Positions 35,915-44,985 of a stretch of DNA of 51,552 bases are shown here, one piece after another. Under the pieces are notes generated by a model. The model had not been told where the DNA came from. It worked only from the letters and a program-made list of their open reading frames with translations, and made no database searches. The first letter of the stretch is position 1. The number at the start of each line of letters is the position of its first letter. This stretch comes from UBA1794 sp964439955 (GTDB taxonomy: Bacteria; Bacteroidota; Bacteroidia; Bacteroidales; Bacteroidaceae). A program made the translations under genes and the position numbers. The DNA lies in NCBI GenBank assembly GCA_964439955.1, contig CAYTPX010000013.1, positions 1 through 51,552 on the forward strand, written 5' to 3'.

Positions 35915-37300
35915 CTATTGTAATGGCTCGACCTCTTTGAGGTTGGCGGCAATATCTTCGTCCGAAGGGGAATAGTCTACCAGGTCGCCGGCCAGGAACT
36001 GGTCGTAGGCAGCCATGTCGATAAGTCCGTGTCCGCTGAGGTTGAAGAGGATGACCTTCCCTTCGCCGCTTTCTTTGCATTTAAGTGCTTCGCGGACGGT
36101 GGCTGCTATGGCGTGGCATGATTCGGGTGCCGGGATGATTCCCTCATGTTGCGCAAAAAGCACGCCTGCCTTGAATGTCTCGCTTTGGGGAATGTCTACC
36201 GCGCCCATGTATCCGTCTTTTGTCAATTGGGAAATAATGGTTCCCGCCCCGTGGTAGCGTAATCCCCCGGCGTGTATGTTGGCCGGTTGGAAGTTGTGCC
36301 CCAGCGTGTACATCGGGAGCAAGGGGGTATAGCCGCTCTCGTCGCCGTAGTCGTATTCGAACTTTCCCCGTGTCAGCTTGGGGCATGAAGCCGGCTCGGC
36401 AGCGATGAACCGGGTTTTCTTGCCTTCCAGTATGGTGTGGCGCATGAAAGGGAATGCGATTCCGCTGAAGTTGGACCCTCCGCCGAAGCAGCCGATAATG
36501 GTGTCGGGATACTCGCCTGCCATTTCCATCTGTTTCTCTGCTTCCAATCCAATGATGGTTTGGTGTAGACTGACGTGGTTCAGCACTGAGCCTAAGGCAT
36601 ATTTGCAGTTGGGCGTGGTCATGGCCAGCTCGATGGCCTCGGAGATGGCCGTTCCTAGGGAACCGTTGCACATCGGGTCTTTCGTGAGGATATCTTTTCC
36701 TGCCCGGGTAGACATGGAAGGGCTGGCGGTAACTTGCGCGCCGAAGGTTTGCATGATGCTGCGGCGGTAAGGCTTTTGCTGGTAGCTGATCTTTACCATG
36801 TATACGGCCAGCTCCAGCCCGAATGCCTTGCACGCATAGGAGAGGGCCGCGCCCCATTGTCCTGCGCCCGTTTCCGTGGTCACGTTGGTCACGCCTTCCT
36901 GCTTGCAGTAGTAGGCCTGTGCCAAGGCCGAGTTCAGCTTGTGCGATCCTACCGGGCTTACGCTCTCGTTCTTAAAATAAATATGTGCGGGCGTGTCCAG
37001 AGCCTGCTCCAAGCCATAAGCCCGTACCAGCGGGGTACAGCGGTAGTATTTGTAGAGTTCGCGTACTTCTTCGGGAATGTCAATCCATCGGTCTGTCTGG
37101 TTCAGTTCTTGTTGTGAACATGCCTGGTTGAAGATGGGGTACAGGTCTTCCGCCTTCAACGGTTGTTTGGTAGCCGGGTTAAGGATGGGAAGGGGTTTGT
37201 TGACCATATCTGCCTGTATATTGTACCACTGGGTGGGGATTTCATCTTCAGGCAGTATGAACCTTTTTGTTTTCGTAGTCATAGTTCTTTGTGCGTTCAT
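35915..37300 (-). CDS. TrpB2-type tryptophan synthase beta chain
   Basis: TrpB2 enzymes make tryptophan from indole and serine using pyridoxal phosphate and usually work without TrpA. The product has the long N-terminal extension of the TrpB2 group (RFILPEDEIPTQWYNI). The PLP lysine is K121 in VGSHKLNSALAQAYY, and the phosphate-binding loop is GGGSNFSG. The segment ETGAGQWGAALSYA holds the catalytic glutamate. At 461 residues the length fits. No other trp genes lie nearby, so it probably salvages indole. The frame starts at 37300; an ATG at 37282 would shorten it by six residues. A -7 box lies just upstream at 37315-37322. Confidence 0.92.
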   Translation of the reverse strand: MNAQRTMTTKTKRFILPEDEIPTQWYNIQADMVNKPLPILNPATKQPLKAEDLYPIFNQACSQQELNQTDRWIDIPEEVRELYKYYRCTPLVRAYGLEQALDTPAHIYFKNESVSPVGSHKLNSALAQAYYCKQEGVTNVTTETGAGQWGAALSYACKAFGLELAVYMVKISYQQKPYRRSIMQTFGAQVTASPSMSTRAGKDILTKDPMCNGSLGTAISEAIELAMTTPNCKYALGSVLNHVSLHQTIIGLEAEKQMEMAGEYPDTIIGCFGGGSNFSGIAFPFMRHTILEGKKTRFIAAEPASCPKLTRGKFEYDYGDESGYTPLLPMYTLGHNFQPANIHAGGLRYHGAGTIISQLTKDGYMGAVDIPQSETFKAGVLFAQHEGIIPAPESCHAIAATVREALKCKESGEGKVILFNLSGHGLIDMAAYDQFLAGDLVDYSPSDEDIAANLKEVEPLQ

Positions 37301-37314
37301 TCAGATTTTGCTCA

Positions 37315-37322
37315 CAAAAATA
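37315..37322 (-). promoter_or_regulatory. Bacteroides-type -7 box upstream of the TrpB2 gene
   Basis: The minus strand reads TATTTTTG, matching TAnnTTTG, 15-33 bases before the two candidate start codons. Confidence 0.5.
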
Positions 37323-37718
37323 GGGATTTTTTTTATAGCTTGTCGCTTTTCCTTCCCCTTTTTGCCGCTATTTTCTTTTGCAGTCTCCTTGCCGGGGCTG
37401 CTTAAGGCCGCATCCTTGGTTTGTCCGTACTGTTTTGGTGGGGGAAAAGTTATTGCATTCCTCTTTGTCCATGGCCATAAGAAGCCGTGTCTCATGCGGT
37501 GTTGCGCCCCTTCCCGCATGGTGGTTTCCATGCGGCCGTATCGGGCTGGGCGGGCTTTGTGGCGGTACTATGGGAGGAAAGCGCCCGCGGTTTGGGCCCA
37601 TAGCGCCGCCGCTTTTCCCGGGAAGGGCATGGGCTTTTTCGGCTTTTGTCTCCCTAATGTTTGCGCTTTCGGCTAAAAATGCGTTCCTTTGTGTGCGCAA
37701 TTTTAAAAGTAAGACTGT
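37323..37718. other. intergenic region between TrpB2 and the lipoprotein gene
   Basis: About 400 GC-rich bases between divergent genes. Frames are open on both strands but none looks like a protein, and I see no RNA gene. Confidence 0.4.
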
Positions 37719-38294
37719 GTGAAAACGAAAGCAATCAAAAGTCTTTTAGGATTCGGCGTGGCAGGTGTTTTGTTGTGCGCATGCCACCAGCCGAAGGAGC
37801 CGGGGCAGGACTCCGGGGCTTCGGCGGAGGTGGCGGGAGCATCGGTGGCGGGGGAGAATCGCGCCATGCAGCCCTCATTTGCGGAGGGCACGATGAGCTT
37901 GGAGGGCGTGGAGTATGCCTATGAGATCCGGCGCCATGCCGATGGGTCATTGCCAGGGGTGTCCTTGGAGGACGGCTCGATATATACGGACAACTCCATA
38001 ACCCTGCGTGTTTCGCGTGCCGATGGGACGACGGTCTATGAGCACACTTTTGGGAAGAAGGACTTCGCGGCGGCGGTGGATGCGGCCTTCTTGGAACACG
38101 GAATCCTCGAGGGTTTGGTATTCGACCGCATAGAGGGCAACCGTTTCCTCTTCGCGGCCAGCGTTTGCTACCCGAACACCGATTTGTATATGGCTGCCCG
38201 CGTGTATGTCACTCCTTCGGGGCGGTTGTCTGTCGAGAAGGAGGATGCCATGAACGATGCGATGGGTACGGACTCGGTGGCAATGGAGTTTTGA
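37719..38294 (+). CDS. DUF4738-like lipoprotein
   Basis: This 191-residue protein starts with GTG (no ATG fits) and has a lipoprotein signal: basic start, hydrophobic core and lipobox LLCAC at residues 18-22. A low-complexity A/G/S/E linker follows. The folded domain from about residue 55 holds GSIYTDNSITLRVSRADGTT and the HTFGKKDF motif, both of which resemble DUF4738, a family of unknown function common in Bacteroidales. It should sit in a membrane facing the periplasm or surface. The YqaA-like gene starts seven bases after it, so the two are probably co-transcribed. Confidence 0.72.
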   Translation: MKTKAIKSLLGFGVAGVLLCACHQPKEPGQDSGASAEVAGASVAGENRAMQPSFAEGTMSLEGVEYAYEIRRHADGSLPGVSLEDGSIYTDNSITLRVSRADGTTVYEHTFGKKDFAAAVDAAFLEHGILEGLVFDRIEGNRFLFAASVCYPNTDLYMAARVYVTPSGRLSVEKEDAMNDAMGTDSVAMEF

Positions 38295-38300
38295 GCGAAG

Positions 38301-38768
38301 GTGGATAGCGAAGTTGTGCAAATATTGATCGACTGGGGTTGCTTCGGCCTGTTTATTGCCGCTTTCTTGGCGGGAAGCATTTTACCGTTCAGCTCCGAGG
38401 TGGTGTTGGCGGCGTTGGTCTCGCTCGGGGTCAGCCCTGTGTGGGGTGTGTTGTGGGCGACGGTCGGGAATACGCTGGGTACGCTCACGTGTTTTGGCTT
38501 GGGGTATCTGGGCAAAGAGGATTGGATTGTGCGCTACGCCAAGGTACGGCCTGCCCGTATCCGCTTGATGCGCCGCTTCTTGCAGGGCAAGGGCGCGCTT
38601 ATGGCCTTCTTCACTTTTCTTCCGACGGTCGGGGAATTGATAGCGGTTACGTTAGGCTACATGCGGGCCAATATATATTTGACGGTCCTTTCTATGTTTC
38701 TCGGGAAGATGGTGCGGTATGTCTTGATCCTATTGGCGGCCAACCAAGTGGTTTCTTTTTTTTCATAA
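38301..38768 (+). CDS. YqaA-like membrane protein (DedA/VTT superfamily)
   Basis: VTT-domain proteins are thought to move lipids across membranes and support envelope integrity. The 155-residue product has about four hydrophobic segments. It shows FLAGSILPFSSEVVLAAL near the N terminus, GNTLGTLTCFGLGYLG with its glycine pattern, and the re-entrant-type segment FTFLPTVGELIAVTLGYMR. These are characteristic of the short YqaA branch. The start codon is GTG at 38301, six bases after the lipoprotein stop. A minus-strand terminator just beyond separates it from the convergent nitroreductase gene. Confidence 0.85.
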   Translation: MDSEVVQILIDWGCFGLFIAAFLAGSILPFSSEVVLAALVSLGVSPVWGVLWATVGNTLGTLTCFGLGYLGKEDWIVRYAKVRPARIRLMRRFLQGKGALMAFFTFLPTVGELIAVTLGYMRANIYLTVLSMFLGKMVRYVLILLAANQVVSFFS

Positions 38769-38773
38769 AAAGG

Positions 38774-38805
38774 GAAAGCCCCGGGAAGCAAGTCCCGAGG
38801 CTTTC
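38774..38805 (-). terminator. terminator for the ribE-nitroreductase unit
   Basis: A 13-bp stem (GAAAGCCcCGGGA with TCCCGaGGCTTTC) has a six-base loop. On the minus strand it is followed by CCTTTTTATG. It lies 15 bases beyond the nitroreductase stop; the plus strand has no T-run. Confidence 0.7.
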
Positions 38806-38819
38806 ATGGGGAGGAAAGG

Positions 38820-39386
38820 TCAAGGTTCTTCCCAATTCCCGTATTTGTTGATGGAAATCACTTTGGAGGGCTCTTTTCGTGATTTTTTCCGCTTGGGCTT
38901 TGTGGGATAACCGACCACGATGTCGAGCAGGATGCGCTTCTTTTCGGGGATTCCGGCCAAGGCTTTCAGGGCTTTTTCGTCGAACCATCCCAAGATGCAG
39001 CTTCCCAATCCTTCGGCTTCGGCACAAAGCGTGATGTGGGCGGCAGCGATGCCGATGTCGATGAGCGGGAAGTATTTGTCTTTTATCTTGCTTCCAAGGA
39101 ATGAAGTGATGTTGGCGCTTTCCTCAGTGATAAGGATGTGTACGGGTGCATCCTTTGCAAACTTGTTCATGCCCAGCGAAGCGGCAGCCCGTCCGATCCG
39201 TTGGGTGGTTTGCGGGTCGGTGATGACGGTAAAGTGCCATGGCTGCGCATTGCAGGCCGAGGGTGCGAGGCGGGCAGCCTCTAAGATGCGGCGTAATTTG
39301 TCGGCTTCCACGGGACGGGATGGGTCGTAGGCACGGTCGCTTTGGCGCTGCTGTGCCAAGTCCAAGAGATAGTTCGTCTCTTCCAT
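38820..39386 (-). CDS. nitroreductase family protein
   Basis: These flavoenzymes bind FMN as dimers and reduce nitro compounds, quinones or flavins with NAD(P)H. The 188-residue product has the family pattern: RQSDRAYD near the start, APSACNAQPWHF (FMN ribityl contact region) around residue 45, and the C-terminal GLGSCILGWF and IVVGYP segments. A basic tail (KPKRKKSRK) is unusual but common among Bacteroidales homologues. It starts only six bases after the ribE stop. Co-expression with riboflavin synthase suggests a link to flavin supply. The exact substrate is unknown. Confidence 0.9.
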   Translation of the reverse strand: MEETNYLLDLAQQRQSDRAYDPSRPVEADKLRRILEAARLAPSACNAQPWHFTVITDPQTTQRIGRAAASLGMNKFAKDAPVHILITEESANITSFLGSKIKDKYFPLIDIGIAAAHITLCAEAEGLGSCILGWFDEKALKALAGIPEKKRILLDIVVGYPTKPKRKKSRKEPSKVISINKYGNWEEP

Positions 39387-39392
39387 GTGTGT

Positions 39393-40001
39393 CTACAGGT
39401 TTTCGAAGTGGCTAAGCCGGGCAAGGTACTTTCCGATGATGTCGAACTCGATGTTTACGATGCTGCCTGGTTTGATTTTGTGGAAATTGGTTTGTTCGTA
39501 CGTGTAGGGGATGATGTTCACTTGGAAGGTATTGTCGGTCGGTTGGCAGACGGTGAGGCTGACTCCGTTTACGGTAACGGACCCCTTGTCGACGGTGAAA
39601 TATCCGCGGCGTGCCATGGCCGGGTCGAACTCATAGCGGAACGTATAGATCCAGCTCCCGCTTTGGCTTTCCACGGAGAGGCATTGTGCCGTCTGGTCGA
39701 CGTGTCCTTGCACGATGTGGCCGTCAAGGCGGCCGTTCATTTTCATGCTGCGTTCGATATTGACCAAGTCCCCGATTTGGAGTTGCCCGAGGTTGCTTCG
39801 TTGCAGAGTCTCGTGTATGGCAGTCACTGTGTATGTCCCGTCTTTTATTCCTACCACGGTCAGGCATACTCCGTTATGGGAGATGCTCTGGTCTATACTT
39901 AACTCGTCGACAAACGAGCAGGTGAGTGTGAGGTGTAGGTTGTCGCGGTCGGGGTTCAAGGCCGTGATTCGCGCTGTTTCTTCAATGATTCCGGAAAACA
40001 T
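39393..40001 (-). CDS. ribE: riboflavin synthase, alpha subunit
   Basis: The enzyme joins two 6,7-dimethyl-8-ribityllumazine molecules to give riboflavin. The 202-residue product has two lumazine-binding repeats. The first starts MFSGIIEET and contains SISHNGVCLTVV. The second starts DGHIVQGHVDQTA and contains VTVNGVSLTV and IIPYTYEQTNF. Length is normal. No FMN riboswitch-like structure is visible in the 119-base upstream gap; a TATTTTTG box lies there. The nitroreductase gene follows after six bases. Confidence 0.95.
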   Translation of the reverse strand: MFSGIIEETARITALNPDRDNLHLTLTCSFVDELSIDQSISHNGVCLTVVGIKDGTYTVTAIHETLQRSNLGQLQIGDLVNIERSMKMNGRLDGHIVQGHVDQTAQCLSVESQSGSWIYTFRYEFDPAMARRGYFTVDKGSVTVNGVSLTVCQPTDNTFQVNIIPYTYEQTNFHKIKPGSIVNIEFDIIGKYLARLSHFENL

Positions 40002-40052
40002 AGTGGCGGTTTGTTTGGTTAAAAGTTATTTTTGTGTATTCTGAGATGTGGG

Positions 40053-40060
40053 CAAAAATA
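40053..40060 (-). promoter_or_regulatory. Bacteroides-type -7 box upstream of ribE
   Basis: The minus strand reads TATTTTTG, matching TAnnTTTG, about 50 bases before the ribE start. Confidence 0.5.
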
Positions 40061-40120
40061 GGTAAGTTCCCCAAAGTGGGCAAATTTTCCTTTATCCAAG
40101 CGCCTTATAATGGGCGGGAT

Positions 40121-41569
40121 TCATTGTCTTTTCCAGAATTGGGGCGTGAAAAGCAACAGGACTGTAAAAAATTCGAGCCGCCCGATTAGCATGAGGAAAG
40201 AACTGAACCATTTCAAAGCGGGTGTGAGGAAGGAACAACTGCTGTTCCCAAATTCGGCAAATGAAGTCCCGGTATTGCCTATACACCCCAGCGCATAGCT
40301 GAATGAGCCTATGAAACTATATCCGCATTCCATGAAGATAAAGGTGGAGATTAGGACAAACAGGATGTTGATGAGCAGGAACAGGGTCACGGTAAGCATA
40401 GTATGGGGGGCTATGGCTTGTTTCCCGATGCGGATGGGTAAAACGGCGTTTGGATGGACAATGCGTCGGAACTCATTGCGTATGGCCCGCGCGAAGACGA
40501 GGAGGCGTATGCATTTGGCTCCTCCGCTGGTTGAACCGGATGAGGCTCCGGAAAACATAAGGAATAGTAGGATGAACCATGTACAACTAGGCCATAAATT
40601 GGTGTTTTCGGATAGGAATCCAGTAGAGGTATGGATGGAGGTCACTTGGAAAAAGGCAGCGCGGAAGGCGGGTTCCCAGTCCCGTCCGGAAATGATGGTG
40701 AGTGCCAATGTGATGGATAGGGTACATAGTATGGTCGAACCCGTATACCATTTGAATTCGTCGCATTGGGCCAATTTCCGTCTCTTTCCGGCAAATAGGG
40801 AGTATAATGTTACGAAGTTGATGCCAGAAACATACATAAAGAAGGCGATGACGTATTGTATATAAATGGAATCATAGGTTGCGATTCCGGCATGTTGGGT
40901 GGAAAAACCTCCGGTTGCCGTTGTGGAAAGTGAGTGGCATAGGCTGTCGAAGAGCGGCATCCCTCCTAATTGGAGGAGCAATGTTTCGGTAATTGTCAGT
41001 ATGATGTATAGCGCCCAGATACGCCGGGAAGTAACCCCGATTCTCGGATGCAGCTTGTCGGTAGCGATTCCGGTAGTCTCGGCAGCAAAAAGCCGTATGC
41101 CTGTCCCGCCGAAGGAGGGCAGGACTGCAATGACGAAGAATACGATTCCTAAGCCTCCAATCCATTGCATGAGGGCTCTCCAGAAAAGGATTCCATGGGG
41201 GAGCAGGTCGATGTGGTCCATTGTCGTAAAGCCTGTGCTGGTAAAGGCCGACATGCATTCGTAATAGGCGGAGGAGAACGACGTCTGGTAGCCCCCGATT
41301 AAGAAGGGAAGTGTTCCTGCCAGTGACCAAAGTACCCAAGTGGCGGAAACGATAAGATAGCCGTTCCGGGGAGAAAAAGACCGTGGGGCTTTTCGTCCGA
41401 GGAACAGGAGGATGTAGCCAAATGCCATCGTAATGTGTGCGGAGATGAGGAAGGCTGTTAGGTCCTTCTCGCCATATCCCCACGAAATGCCCGCGCAAAT
41501 GAACAGGAACAGCGCAGTGAGTTGCAATACGGCTCCCAATATCCGGGAAATGAATCTTCCGTTTATCAT
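40121..41569 (-). CDS. trkH: Trk-type potassium uptake membrane protein TrkH
   Basis: TrkH is the ion-conducting subunit of a potassium uptake system that is gated by TrkA. The 482-residue product has about ten hydrophobic segments in the four-fold M1-P-M2 layout. Selectivity-loop motifs are visible: ECMSAFTSTGFTTMD, HSLSTTATGGFSTQ, TSIHTSTGFLS and the last at CIGNTGTSFAEFG. The ends (INGRFISRILGAVLQ and FFTVLLLFTPQFW) match the usual Bacteroidota protein. It lies 27 bases after trkA and is the last gene of the dxs-trkA-trkH unit. Confidence 0.95.
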   Translation of the reverse strand: MINGRFISRILGAVLQLTALFLFICAGISWGYGEKDLTAFLISAHITMAFGYILLFLGRKAPRSFSPRNGYLIVSATWVLWSLAGTLPFLIGGYQTSFSSAYYECMSAFTSTGFTTMDHIDLLPHGILFWRALMQWIGGLGIVFFVIAVLPSFGGTGIRLFAAETTGIATDKLHPRIGVTSRRIWALYIILTITETLLLQLGGMPLFDSLCHSLSTTATGGFSTQHAGIATYDSIYIQYVIAFFMYVSGINFVTLYSLFAGKRRKLAQCDEFKWYTGSTILCTLSITLALTIISGRDWEPAFRAAFFQVTSIHTSTGFLSENTNLWPSCTWFILLFLMFSGASSGSTSGGAKCIRLLVFARAIRNEFRRIVHPNAVLPIRIGKQAIAPHTMLTVTLFLLINILFVLISTFIFMECGYSFIGSFSYALGCIGNTGTSFAEFGNSSCSFLTPALKWFSSFLMLIGRLEFFTVLLLFTPQFWKRQ

Positions 41570-41596
41570 GGACGGGGATGTCGGATGAAGTTGAAT

Positions 41597-42940
41597 TTAT
41601 TGGAAAAAGCGTTCTATCTTTTTGATTAATGTACTCCCCCCGAGGCAGAATACGATGACATGGTCGTTGGGAATGATGCGTGTATCGCCGGAAACCATGA
41701 TACCCTTTTTGTTTCGTACGAGCCCCCCGATAGTTGTCCCTTTGGGTAAGCCAAGGTCTTTCACCGGCTTCTTGGTGATTTTGTCCCCTTCGTGTACCGT
41801 GAATTCCGCAACATCGGCATTGCTGAACGTGAGGCTCTTTACGTTATTTACGTCGCTGTCCAGCATCATTTGGTAAATATGGCTGGCGGCAATGATTTTT
41901 TTGTTGATGACCGATCCGATATCCATGCTTTCAGCCATGGATATGTAATCGATGTTTTCGACTTCCGCCACGGTCTTTTGCACGCCCATGCGCTTGACGG
42001 CAGCGCAAGCCAGTATATTGGTTTCTGAACTGTCGGTAAGGGAAACGAAAGCATCTGTCTCATAAATCCCTTCGCGTGCCAGCAGCTCTATGTCGCGTCC
42101 GTCGCCGTTGATAACCATTATCCTGTCGCTTACAGAATTTGCGACTTGCAAGCTTTTCTCCTGGTCGCTCTCGATGATTTTTATGTTCATGTAGTCGGGC
42201 GCCAATAGGGCTGTCCGTATAGCGATGCGGCTTCCTCCCATGATGATGATGTTGCGCACGTCGGGGAAATTCTCTTTCCCGGCAATTTCCCGGACATAAG
42301 GGATATACTTCTTTGTCGTCGTGAAGTAAACGATATCATTGAGCCGCACTTTGTCGTTTCCACCAGGAATGATGGTTTCGTTATTCCTTTTGATTGCGAC
42401 AAGGTGGTAGGGAACGTCGCTCCCCAACGTATATAATGGCTTGTCGAGTATTTCAGCTCCTTCCCGGACCTTGACCCCGAGCAGGAGCAGTGCTCCGTCG
42501 CTAAATTCCCACCATTGCCGAATCCAGCTCATGCGGATGGAAGAAATGATTTCTTGTGCGGCAAGGATTTCCGGGTAGATGAGGGAGTGTATGCCGACTC
42601 GTGCGAAGAAGTCGCGATTGCGCGGCATGAGATATTCTTGGTTGTCTATGCGGGCCACTGTTTTCTTAGCTCCCAAGTTGGCAGCCAACATGCAAGCCGT
42701 CATATTTTGGCTCTCGTTGGGCGTGACGGCGATAAACAAATCGGCATTCGAGACTCCTGCTTCCTCCAAGCCGATGACGGAGGTTGGTGAGACGGACAGG
42801 GTCATCAGGTCGAAATTCATTTCCAATGTCCCGAGAAGCGCAGGGTTTTCGTCTAAAAGAACAATGTCTTGGTTTTCCGAAGCAAGCAACTTGGCGAGAT
42901 GCGTACCTACTGCCCCGGCACCTGCTATGACGATTTTCAT
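41597..42940 (-). CDS. trkA: Trk potassium uptake regulatory protein TrkA
   Basis: TrkA is the cytoplasmic NAD(H)/nucleotide-binding ring that gates TrkH. The start at 42940 was chosen over the frame opening at 42985 because the conserved Rossmann motif begins there (MKIVIAGAGAVGTHLAKLL) and because it overlaps the dxs stop as ATGA. The 447 residues form two RCK units. Each has an N-terminal Rossmann domain (second at IIIMGGSRIAIRTA) and a C-terminal TrkA_C domain (LLLLGVKVREGAE and VAEFTVHEGDKIT). Translation is probably coupled to dxs. Confidence 0.95.
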   Translation of the reverse strand: MKIVIAGAGAVGTHLAKLLASENQDIVLLDENPALLGTLEMNFDLMTLSVSPTSVIGLEEAGVSNADLFIAVTPNESQNMTACMLAANLGAKKTVARIDNQEYLMPRNRDFFARVGIHSLIYPEILAAQEIISSIRMSWIRQWWEFSDGALLLLGVKVREGAEILDKPLYTLGSDVPYHLVAIKRNNETIIPGGNDKVRLNDIVYFTTTKKYIPYVREIAGKENFPDVRNIIIMGGSRIAIRTALLAPDYMNIKIIESDQEKSLQVANSVSDRIMVINGDGRDIELLAREGIYETDAFVSLTDSSETNILACAAVKRMGVQKTVAEVENIDYISMAESMDIGSVINKKIIAASHIYQMMLDSDVNNVKSLTFSNADVAEFTVHEGDKITKKPVKDLGLPKGTTIGGLVRNKKGIMVSGDTRIIPNDHVIVFCLGGSTLIKKIERFFQ

Positions 42941-44862
42941 AATAGGAGGAGGTTTTGGCAAATGGAGTCTGCGTCCATTTTGCAAAGCTGGTATAATTCG
43001 GCTATTGTCCCATGCTCAACGAAATGGTCGGGTATGCCTACATGGCGTATTACGGGGAAGTATCCCCGGGCGGAAAGGTATTGGAGTACGGCACTTCCCA
43101 TCCCACCGAAGATACAACCGTCTTCAACCGTGAGGATTTTCCGGAAATTCTTTCCGATATAGTCCAGCATCTCTTGGTCCAAAGGCTTGAGAAACCTCAA
43201 ATCGTAGTGGGCAATGCTGAGGCTACCTGCTGCTTCCGCTTTCCGTATGCCTTCGGCAGCAGTTTGCCCGATAGGGCCAATCGAGATGAGGGCTATGTCC
43301 TTTCCCTCTTTCAAGCAACGTCCTTTGCCGATTTTTATTTCTTCCAGCGGGCATCTCCATTCGGCCAAGTGGCCATATCCCCGTGGGTATCGTATGGCAA
43401 AGGCTCCCTTTCCGGGCAATTGGGCTGTGAACATCAACTTGCGCAGTTCATGTTCGTCGTAGGGTGAGGCGATTGTCAGGTTGGGGATAGGGCGCAGTAG
43501 CGCCATGTCGAAAGTTCCGTGGTGGGTGGCCCCGTCTTCTCCTACCAAGCCTGCCCGGTCCAAGCAGAGGACTACGGGGAGGTCGCTGATGGCTACGTCG
43601 TGTATAATATTGTCCACCGCACGTTGCATGAACGTGGAGTAGATATTGCAGAATGGTTGCAACCCGCTGTATGCCATTCCTGCTGAGAAAGTCACGGCAT
43701 GTCCTTCGGCAATGCCGACATCGAAGACCCTGTCTGGCATTTCTTTCATCAAGATGTTCATCGAACTTCCCGTGGGCATGGCGGGGGTGACCCCTACAAT
43801 GCGTGGGTTCATCTTGGCCAGTTCCAAAAGCGTCTCCCCGAATACGTCCTGGTAGCGCACGTGTTGTACCCCGTCGTCGGAAGTTTGTGCCAGCCGCTCG
43901 CCGGTGTCAGGGTCAAAGCAGCCGGGTGCATGCCAAATGGTGGCAGCTTGTTCAGCTGGGGCGAAGCCTTTTCCTTTCACGGTATGCACGTGTAGTATTT
44001 TTGGGCCGGTCATGTCTTTTATTTCCCGCAATACGCGTACAAGGCCCTCTACGTCGTGCCCGTCTACCGGGCCGAAGTAGCGTATGTTCAGCCCCTCGAA
44101 TATGTTTTGCTGGCGTACCAGTATGGACTTCAGGCTGTTGTTGAAGCGGATGATGGCATTGCGCCGTGCCTCGTTGAGCCAGCCCCAATTGGTGAACATG
44201 CGGGAGAGTTTGAAGCGTACCTTGTTGTAGTGCGTGTTGGTGGTAAGCTGGACTAAGTAATCCTTCATCCCTCCGACACTCCGGTCTATGGAGATGTTGT
44301 TGTCGTTCAGTATGATCAAGAGGTTATTCGGGGTGGCCGAGGTGTTGTTCAGCCCTTCGAATGCCAAGCCGCCGCTCATGCTCCCGTCGCCTATGATAGC
44401 TACTACATGCTGGTCGTCGCGGTGTTCCTTCTGCGCGGCTACGGCGATTCCGAGTGCCACGGATATGGAATTGGAGGCATGCCCCCCCACGCAACTGTCG
44501 TATTCGCTTTCTTTCGGTGTGGGGAACGGGCACAACCCGCCCAGTTTGCGGTTCGTGGAAAACGAATCCCTGCGCCCCGTCAGTATCTTGTGCCCGTATG
44601 CCTGGTGTCCCACGTCCCATACCAACTTGTCGTATGGCGTGTTAAAAACATAATGGAGTGCCACGGTGAGTTCCACGACGCCGAGGCTTGAGGCGAAATG
44701 TCCGGGATTGTGCGATAATTCGTCGATGATGTCCAGCCTGAGTTCTTTGCAGACTTCCGGCAGCTGTTCTTCTGGGAGTTGGCGTAAATCGGCCGGGGAA
44801 TCTATTTTTCGTAGGAGGTTATATGTGGGGTCATCCGTCATTCTTCTCTGTTTTTTCTGCAA
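42937..44862 (-). CDS. dxs: 1-deoxy-D-xylulose-5-phosphate synthase
   Basis: Dxs condenses pyruvate and glyceraldehyde-3-phosphate, the first step of the MEP isoprenoid pathway, with thiamine diphosphate. The product carries the N-terminal segment ELSHNPGHFASSLGVVELT with its histidine and the thiamine-binding motif GDGSMSGGLAFEGLNN. The transketolase-like middle domain has the conserved glutamate in DVGIAEGHAVTFSAGMA. The C-terminal domain starts near KIGKGRCLKEG. The frame opens at 44862 (641 residues); an ATG at 44841 (MTDDPTYNLL) fits homologues better. Its stop overlaps the trkA start by four bases. A -7 box overlaps the upstream end of the frame, which favours the later start. Confidence 0.96.
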   Translation of the reverse strand: MQKKQRRMTDDPTYNLLRKIDSPADLRQLPEEQLPEVCKELRLDIIDELSHNPGHFASSLGVVELTVALHYVFNTPYDKLVWDVGHQAYGHKILTGRRDSFSTNRKLGGLCPFPTPKESEYDSCVGGHASNSISVALGIAVAAQKEHRDDQHVVAIIGDGSMSGGLAFEGLNNTSATPNNLLIILNDNNISIDRSVGGMKDYLVQLTTNTHYNKVRFKLSRMFTNWGWLNEARRNAIIRFNNSLKSILVRQQNIFEGLNIRYFGPVDGHDVEGLVRVLREIKDMTGPKILHVHTVKGKGFAPAEQAATIWHAPGCFDPDTGERLAQTSDDGVQHVRYQDVFGETLLELAKMNPRIVGVTPAMPTGSSMNILMKEMPDRVFDVGIAEGHAVTFSAGMAYSGLQPFCNIYSTFMQRAVDNIIHDVAISDLPVVLCLDRAGLVGEDGATHHGTFDMALLRPIPNLTIASPYDEHELRKLMFTAQLPGKGAFAIRYPRGYGHLAEWRCPLEEIKIGKGRCLKEGKDIALISIGPIGQTAAEGIRKAEAAGSLSIAHYDLRFLKPLDQEMLDYIGKNFRKILTVEDGCIFGGMGSAVLQYLSARGYFPVIRHVGIPDHFVEHGTIAELYQLCKMDADSICQNLLLL

Positions 44863-44867
44863 AAGTA
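44860..44867 (-). promoter_or_regulatory. Bacteroides-type -7 box of dxs
   Basis: The minus strand reads TACTTTTG, matching TAnnTTTG. If used, transcription would start inside the longest dxs frame, so the ATG at 44841 would be the real start. Confidence 0.5.
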
Positions 44868-44889
44868 CGATATAATTCTGCGAATTACC

Positions 44890-44897
44890 TATTTTTG
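44890..44897 (+). promoter_or_regulatory. Bacteroides-type -7 box of the GSCFA gene
   Basis: TATTTTTG matches TAnnTTTG. It is divergent from the dxs box, 22 bases away. The candidate starts lie 44 and 89 bases downstream. Confidence 0.5.
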
Positions 44898-44985
44898 CAC
44901 GAAGATTTTACCCCTCTTTGCATCTTGGTCCGAATGGACGATGCAGGTGGAATTTGGTAAGTTCGGATTCTATTTTTTGAAGTTT

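Noticed and set aside
40002..40120. FMN riboswitch ahead of ribE
   Set aside because: The leader is short and AT-rich with no conserved FMN aptamer pieces.
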